From: Helicobacteraceae bacterium
GTDB taxonomy: Bacteria; Campylobacterota; Campylobacteria; Campylobacterales; Sulfurimonadaceae
Direction: 5' to 3'
Length of the DNA stretch: 10,642 bases
Assembly: GCA_027056525.1 (NCBI GenBank)
Contig: JALUKO010000170.1
Coordinates: 1-10,642 of the forward strand
Shown piece after piece: positions 7,248 to 10,642 of this stretch (position 1 is the first letter of the stretch; each line of letters starts with the position of its first letter). The notes below the pieces were generated by a model. That model saw only the letters and a program-made list of their open reading frames with translations. It did no database searches and was not told where the DNA came from. Both the position numbers and the translations under genes were made by a program.

Positions 7248-7805
7248 ATGCTAATAGTCGGACTGGGAAACCCTGGCCCGAACTATGCAAAGACTCGTCA
7301 TAACATCGGTTTTATGGTTATTGATGAGCTCATCTTCCGTTTTAAAGCTAACAAAATATCTTCATCAGCCTTTGATGGCGAACTCTTTAAGTTTCAAGAG
7401 CACTTTCTTTTAAAACCGCTTACTTTTATGAACCTTTCGGGTGAGTCTATACAAAAAGTAAAAAATTTTTATAAAATTGATACAGTTATTGTTATACATG
7501 ATGATCTTGATCTTCCTTTTGGAACGCTACGTTTTAAGTTTGGTGGCGGGCATGGTGGACATAATGGACTGAAATCAACCGATGAGAAGATATCTCGTGA
7601 GTATATTCGAGTAAGAATGGGTATAGGAAAACCTGAACATAAAGGGGAGGTGAGCTCCTACGTGCTTGGGCAGTTTAGTGAAGATGAATCGAGATATTTA
7701 AAGCAATGGATAGAGCATACTTGTGATGCAATAGAGTATTTACTTAAAAATTCCCTTGAAGATGTAAGTTCTAAATATACAATTAAAAAATTTCAGATAA
7801 AATAA
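7248..7805 (+). CDS. pth: Peptidyl-tRNA hydrolase
   Basis: Cleaves the ester bond of peptidyl-tRNAs released by drop-off, returning tRNA to use; cytosolic and normally essential. The 185-residue length is typical. Active-site residues are all present: N8 in VGLGNPG, catalytic H18 in KTRHNIGF, N62 in FMNLSG, D85 in IHDDLDLP and N106 in GHGGHNGLK, followed by RVRMGIGKP. The start codon immediately gives the conserved LIVGLGNPG, so the start is secure. There is no strong ribosome-binding site in the two-base gap after rplY, which suggests coupled translation. Confidence 0.98.
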   Translation: MLIVGLGNPGPNYAKTRHNIGFMVIDELIFRFKANKISSSAFDGELFKFQEHFLLKPLTFMNLSGESIQKVKNFYKIDTVIVIHDDLDLPFGTLRFKFGGGHGGHNGLKSTDEKISREYIRVRMGIGKPEHKGEVSSYVLGQFSEDESRYLKQWIEHTCDAIEYLLKNSLEDVSSKYTIKKFQIK

Positions 7806-7807
7806 TA

Positions 7808-7813
7808 TAGAAT
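7808..7813 (+). promoter_or_regulatory. Possible -10 box before the LptF/LptG permease gene
   Basis: TAGAAT fits the TAnAAT form of the -10 and lies 30 bases before the ATG, just after the pth stop. There is no -35 or TGn extension, and read-through from rplY-pth would also express the gene, so this is tentative. Confidence 0.35.
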
Positions 7814-7843
7814 TTTTCTAACCTGTTTTAAGGCAACAATACC

Positions 7844-8914
7844 ATGCTAGCATTTAAGTATATATCGTATCATTATATAAAATATTTTTTTATCATTATG
7901 CTCGCTTTAGTTGTTTTTTTAGTAGGTTTTGACTACATGGAAAATGCGCAGAAGCTCTCCAAGTCTGCCAACCTTGTCCTTATCTATCTGGTATATAAAT
8001 CTTTTTTCGCCATAGATATGCTCCTTCCGTTGGCTCTCATTTTTTCTATGATCTCAACCAAGATATATCTGATACGATCCAATGCTTTAGTGTCGTTTTA
8101 TTCATTGGGATATTCTAGGGTGGATGTGTTACGGCCTTTTGTTGTGGTTTCAAGTATTATTATTGTGATTTTTATTTTGCTTCACTCCCTTTCAAGTTTT
8201 TCAAGGGCGGATGAATTTTCAAATAATATTCGAAAAAATGCAGAGTATTTAAGCCCGACACGAAACCTTTTTTTTACATATAAAGATAAATATGTTTATT
8301 TCTCCAAAATGTTGCCGCTGCAAGAGCGTGCTGAGAATATTCGTGTGTTTAGTATTAAAAATAATTCTCTTCAGGAGGTTCTCGTCGCATCTTCTGCAAC
8401 ATATGTAGATGAGTACTGGAGTATAAAAGAGGCAGATATTATCTCTAAACCTGATGATATGACACTTGATTCTTTGGGGATCAAGGTGACACATGAAAAT
8501 GATCTGAAGATACTGCATGGGTTTAGACCAAAAATGCTTGATCAAGTGTATGAGGGGAAAGTGAACTTCACTATAAAAGATGCCATTGATGCTTTGGTGC
8601 TTCTAAAAGATCAAAACATTAACACAAGTAGTATAAAAGGCGCTTTATACAAGATATTTATCTACCCCCTGTTTGTGCCTTGTCTTGTTGTAATTATCTT
8701 CTTTTTTGTACCGATAAGTGTACGTTTTTTGAATGTTTCACTTTTTAGTTTTGGCGCTATTTTAGCCACACTTCTGATATGGGGTATACTTTTTATGCTT
8801 ATTGAACTCTCTAACAACAAAACAATTTCGAGTGAAGTGGGCGTACTCGCACCTGTTGTTATTTTATTTTTAATTGCTCTAAGGCAGTGGAGAAAATACC
8901 GCTTAGCAACGTAA
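7844..8914 (+). CDS. LptF/LptG (YjgP/YjgQ) family permease, lipopolysaccharide export
   Basis: Membrane subunit of the LptB2FG transporter, which extracts LPS from the inner membrane and passes it to the Lpt bridge. The 356 residues show the family layout: three N-terminal helices (about 12-31, 44-70, 96-115), a periplasmic beta domain (about 116-266) and three C-terminal helices (about 268-290, 299-321, 331-347). The ISTKIYLIRSNALVSFYSLGYSR region between helices 2 and 3 matches the cytoplasmic coupling segment near S-x-GYS in this family. TTAAGG at 7828-7833 precedes the ATG by ten bases. I cannot tell LptF from LptG by eye; the position after pth matches the Campylobacter homologue. Its partner permease and LptB are not in this window. 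Confidence 0.88.
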   Translation: MLAFKYISYHYIKYFFIIMLALVVFLVGFDYMENAQKLSKSANLVLIYLVYKSFFAIDMLLPLALIFSMISTKIYLIRSNALVSFYSLGYSRVDVLRPFVVVSSIIIVIFILLHSLSSFSRADEFSNNIRKNAEYLSPTRNLFFTYKDKYVYFSKMLPLQERAENIRVFSIKNNSLQEVLVASSATYVDEYWSIKEADIISKPDDMTLDSLGIKVTHENDLKILHGFRPKMLDQVYEGKVNFTIKDAIDALVLLKDQNINTSSIKGALYKIFIYPLFVPCLVVIIFFFVPISVRFLNVSLFSFGAILATLLIWGILFMLIELSNNKTISSEVGVLAPVVILFLIALRQWRKYRLAT

Positions 8915-8951
8915 AATATCGTATACAACAAAAATCTAAGTACTTTTTTGG

Positions 8952-8957
8952 TAGAAT
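8952..8957 (+). promoter_or_regulatory. Extended -10 box of the lysA promoter
   Basis: TAGAAT is preceded directly by TGG (8949-8951), forming an extended -10 of the TGn type, after a run of six T residues. It lies 26 bases before the lysA ATG. Predicted start of transcription is near 8964-8966, within the 69-base gap after the permease gene. Confidence 0.6.
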
Positions 8958-8983
8958 AAGAGCAAAAATTATTTGGGATTTTT

Positions 8984-10195
8984 ATGATAGATTTTAGAGA
9001 ACTTGCAGATAAGTACAAAACTCCTTTGTACGTGTATGATTTTGATTATATGACACAACAATATGAAGCATTAAAAGAGGCTTTTAGAGGCAGAAAGTCT
9101 ATACTGGCGTATGCAGTAAAAGCAAATTCCAACCTAAGTGTTGTCAAGCACTTTGCAGATCTTGGAAGTGGTGCTGATTGTGTTTCTATAGGGGAAGTGC
9201 GTCGTGCATTTTTAGCGGGTATCCCAAGCTATAGAATTATTTTTTCCGGTGTTGGAAAAAACGATGATGAGATTCGTGAAGCTATAGAGAGGGATATTTT
9301 ATATATCAATGTTGAAAGTGAAGCGGAATTAAACAGAGTAGAACTCATCGCCAAAGAGTTAGATGCTGTTTGTCGTATCAGTATCAGGGTCAACCCAAAT
9401 ATTGATCCAAAAACACACCCATATATCTCTACAGGACTTCATGGAAATAAGTTTGGTGTAGATATAAACAGTGCAAAAAGAATGTATATTTTTGCAAAAA
9501 ACTCAGATGCATTAGACCCTGTGGGGATCCATTTTCACATAGGATCTCAGTTGACAGAACTTGACCCCATACGTGAAGCGGCAGAGATCGTTGCAGATAT
9601 GATACGTTCACTTGAGGCGATAGATATTGAGCTGAAGTTTTTTGATGTAGGTGGTGGACTCGGAGTTAAGTATAAGGATGAGGTGACCATCGCGCCGTAT
9701 GATTATGCACAAGCGATTTTGGGAACTTTAACAGGTCTTGATCTAACAGTGATCTGTGAGCCTGGAAGATTTATGACTGCAAATGCCGGCTATTTTTTAA
9801 CAAAAGTGTTGTATGAAAAAGAGAATCAGGAGAAAAGATTTGTGATCGTCGATGGTGCCATGAATGATCTGCTTCGTCCTTCTCTTTACAATGCCTACCA
9901 TAAGATCGAAGCAATCAACAAAAGTGATGAACAACCAACACAAGCAGATGTGGTTGGACCTGTTTGTGAAAGTGGAGACTTCTTGGCAAAAGACTATCCG
10001 CTGCCACCGCTAGAGCACAATGATTTGTTGGTTGTTCACAGTGCGGGAGCTTATGGTTTTGGAATGGGAAGTAATTACAATACACGGGGAAGAAGTGCTG
10101 AAGTGGCCCTAGAAAATGGTGCTGAGAGGCTTATTAGAAGAAGAGAGACTTTTGATGATCTTGTGGCATTGGAATTAGAGTATTTAAACAAATAA
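8984..10195 (+). CDS. lysA: Diaminopimelate decarboxylase
   Basis: PLP-dependent decarboxylation of meso-diaminopimelate to L-lysine, the last step of lysine synthesis. The 403 residues carry the fold-type III motifs: PLYVYD (14-19), AYAVKAN with PLP lysine K46, GADCVSIGE (63-71), HIGSQL (185-190), the phosphate loop DVGGGLG (221-227), EPGR (259-262), the active-site-completing segment GPVCESGD with C328 (325-332), GAYG (355-358) and SNYNTRGR near the C-terminus. Length is normal. GGGA (8975-8978) lies five bases before the ATG, and the first residues align with the usual family N-terminus. It has its own likely promoter and the HAD gene follows after 19 bases. Other fold-III decarboxylases are less likely given the GPVCESGD match. 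Confidence 0.97.
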   Translation: MIDFRELADKYKTPLYVYDFDYMTQQYEALKEAFRGRKSILAYAVKANSNLSVVKHFADLGSGADCVSIGEVRRAFLAGIPSYRIIFSGVGKNDDEIREAIERDILYINVESEAELNRVELIAKELDAVCRISIRVNPNIDPKTHPYISTGLHGNKFGVDINSAKRMYIFAKNSDALDPVGIHFHIGSQLTELDPIREAAEIVADMIRSLEAIDIELKFFDVGGGLGVKYKDEVTIAPYDYAQAILGTLTGLDLTVICEPGRFMTANAGYFLTKVLYEKENQEKRFVIVDGAMNDLLRPSLYNAYHKIEAINKSDEQPTQADVVGPVCESGDFLAKDYPLPPLEHNDLLVVHSAGAYGFGMGSNYNTRGRSAEVALENGAERLIRRRETFDDLVALELEYLNK

Positions 10196-10200
10196 TTTCA

Positions 10201-10207
10201 AAAGGGA
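10201..10207 (+). promoter_or_regulatory. Shine-Dalgarno that sets the TTG start of the HAD gene
   Basis: AAAGGGA lies seven bases before TTG 10215. An in-frame TAG at 10212-10214 directly precedes that TTG, so no earlier start is possible, and the next in-frame ATG is 33 codons on, beyond the family's first motif. Confidence 0.75.
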
Positions 10208-10214
10208 AGTGTAG

Positions 10215-10642
10215 TTGTATTTCATAGATGTTCAGGGAACTTTGATCAGTGACAGCGATAAATTACCGATACGCGGCAGTATAGAGTTTATCGATAAGCT
10301 TAATGAGAGAAATATGCCCTATATGATTGTGACCAACAATACAAAAAAACCCTCAAAGGTTTTTTATGAGTACCTGCAATCACTTGGATTTCATTTTGAT
10401 TTCTCTCATTACCTGGATCCTTTGATGCTGCTTGAATCTCGTGTTTTAAAAGATGGCGTTGCTGCCTATGGAGCCAAAGAGTTTGTAAATGTTTTACAAA
10501 CCATGGGCTACAGGCTTGATTATACAGATCCAAAAACAGTGCTTATAGCCATAAAAGAAGATTTTATGCCTGATGAGTATGCACAGATGATAGAGTTTTT
10601 GTTAAACGGTGCATCATTGGTAGGGATGCATGAAACATCGAT
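10215..10642 (+). CDS. HAD-superfamily (HAD-IIA / NagD-like) protein, 5' part; runs off the window
   Basis: The first 142 codons of a haloacid dehalogenase-superfamily protein are visible. Motif I is FIDVQGTL (3-10) and motif II is IVTNNTKK (38-45); the short spacing, the TNN form of motif II and a following helix-rich region suggest subclass IIA with a C2 cap after motif II, as in NagD and 4-nitrophenylphosphatase. Motif I keeps the nucleophile Asp5, but the second Asp, the usual general acid/base of phosphatases, is Gln7. Start is TTG, fixed by the ribosome-binding site and by the stop codon just upstream. It follows lysA by 19 bases and is probably in the same operon. In Campylobacter jejuni a HAD gene occupies the same place after lysA (from memory). 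Motifs III and IV lie outside the window, so catalytic ability cannot be judged, and the substrate is unknown. Confidence 0.88.
   Translation, partial: MYFIDVQGTLISDSDKLPIRGSIEFIDKLNERNMPYMIVTNNTKKPSKVFYEYLQSLGFHFDFSHYLDPLMLLESRVLKDGVAAYGAKEFVNVLQTMGYRLDYTDPKTVLIAIKEDFMPDEYAQMIEFLLNGASLVGMHETS

Noticed and set aside
7808..7820. Inverted repeat TAGAA-TTT-TTCTA after pth, as a terminator or operator
   Set aside because: Five-base, AT-rich stem with a three-base loop; likely chance in this base composition and it overlaps the candidate -10 box.
8662..9018. Minus-strand open frame of 118 codons opposite the 3' end of the LptF/LptG permease gene and the lysA start
   Set aside because: It is antisense to two well-supported genes and the lysA promoter, and its translation shows no recognisable motif. 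Long antisense frames are expected opposite membrane-protein genes.
10300..10533. Minus-strand open frame of 77 codons at the end of the window
   Set aside because: It lies opposite the HAD gene, whose motifs I and II are clear on the + strand; no family features are seen in the antisense product.

Overview
The window is AT-rich and densely coded, with every convincing gene on the + strand. It looks like a free-living member of the Campylobacterota, most like Sulfurimonas or a relative. This rests on the gene content, promoters that show a TATAAT/TAGAAT-type -10 but no clear -35, a histidine kinase with the HQWRQPL-type H-box, and the order rplY-pth-LptF/G permease-lysA-HAD hydrolase. I recall that same order from Campylobacter jejuni (Cj0311 to Cj0315). 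The genus is inferred; I ran no search.

Region 1 (1-4424) reads as one transcription unit. It holds the 3' part of bioD (biotin synthesis), pyrB (aspartate carbamoyltransferase), pabB (aminodeoxychorismate synthase component I, 4-nt overlap with pyrB), a six-helix membrane histidine kinase with no response regulator beside it, and a polytopic membrane protein of unknown function whose ATG directly abuts the kinase stop codon. Region 2 (about 4437-6646) starts with a clear -10 box and holds tal (transaldolase) and pilT (type IV pilus retraction ATPase), which overlap by one base. Region 3 (about 6677-7805) has its own promoter, with a perfect 12-bp palindrome at the expected start of transcription, and encodes ribosomal protein L25/Ctc and peptidyl-tRNA hydrolase. 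Region 4 (about 7806-10642) holds an LptF/LptG-family permease, lysA with its own extended -10 promoter, and the 5' part of a HAD-family protein that starts at TTG and carries Asp-Val-Gln where catalytic HADs have Asp-x-Asp.

Most of the window is housekeeping: biotin, pyrimidine, folate and lysine/peptidoglycan precursors, pentose phosphates, translation and LPS export. No tRNA, rRNA, CRISPR array, insertion sequence or prophage was seen, and no gap between genes exceeds 70 bases. The least explained parts are the kinase plus coupled membrane protein (2343-4424) and the HAD protein with the altered active site (10215 onward).
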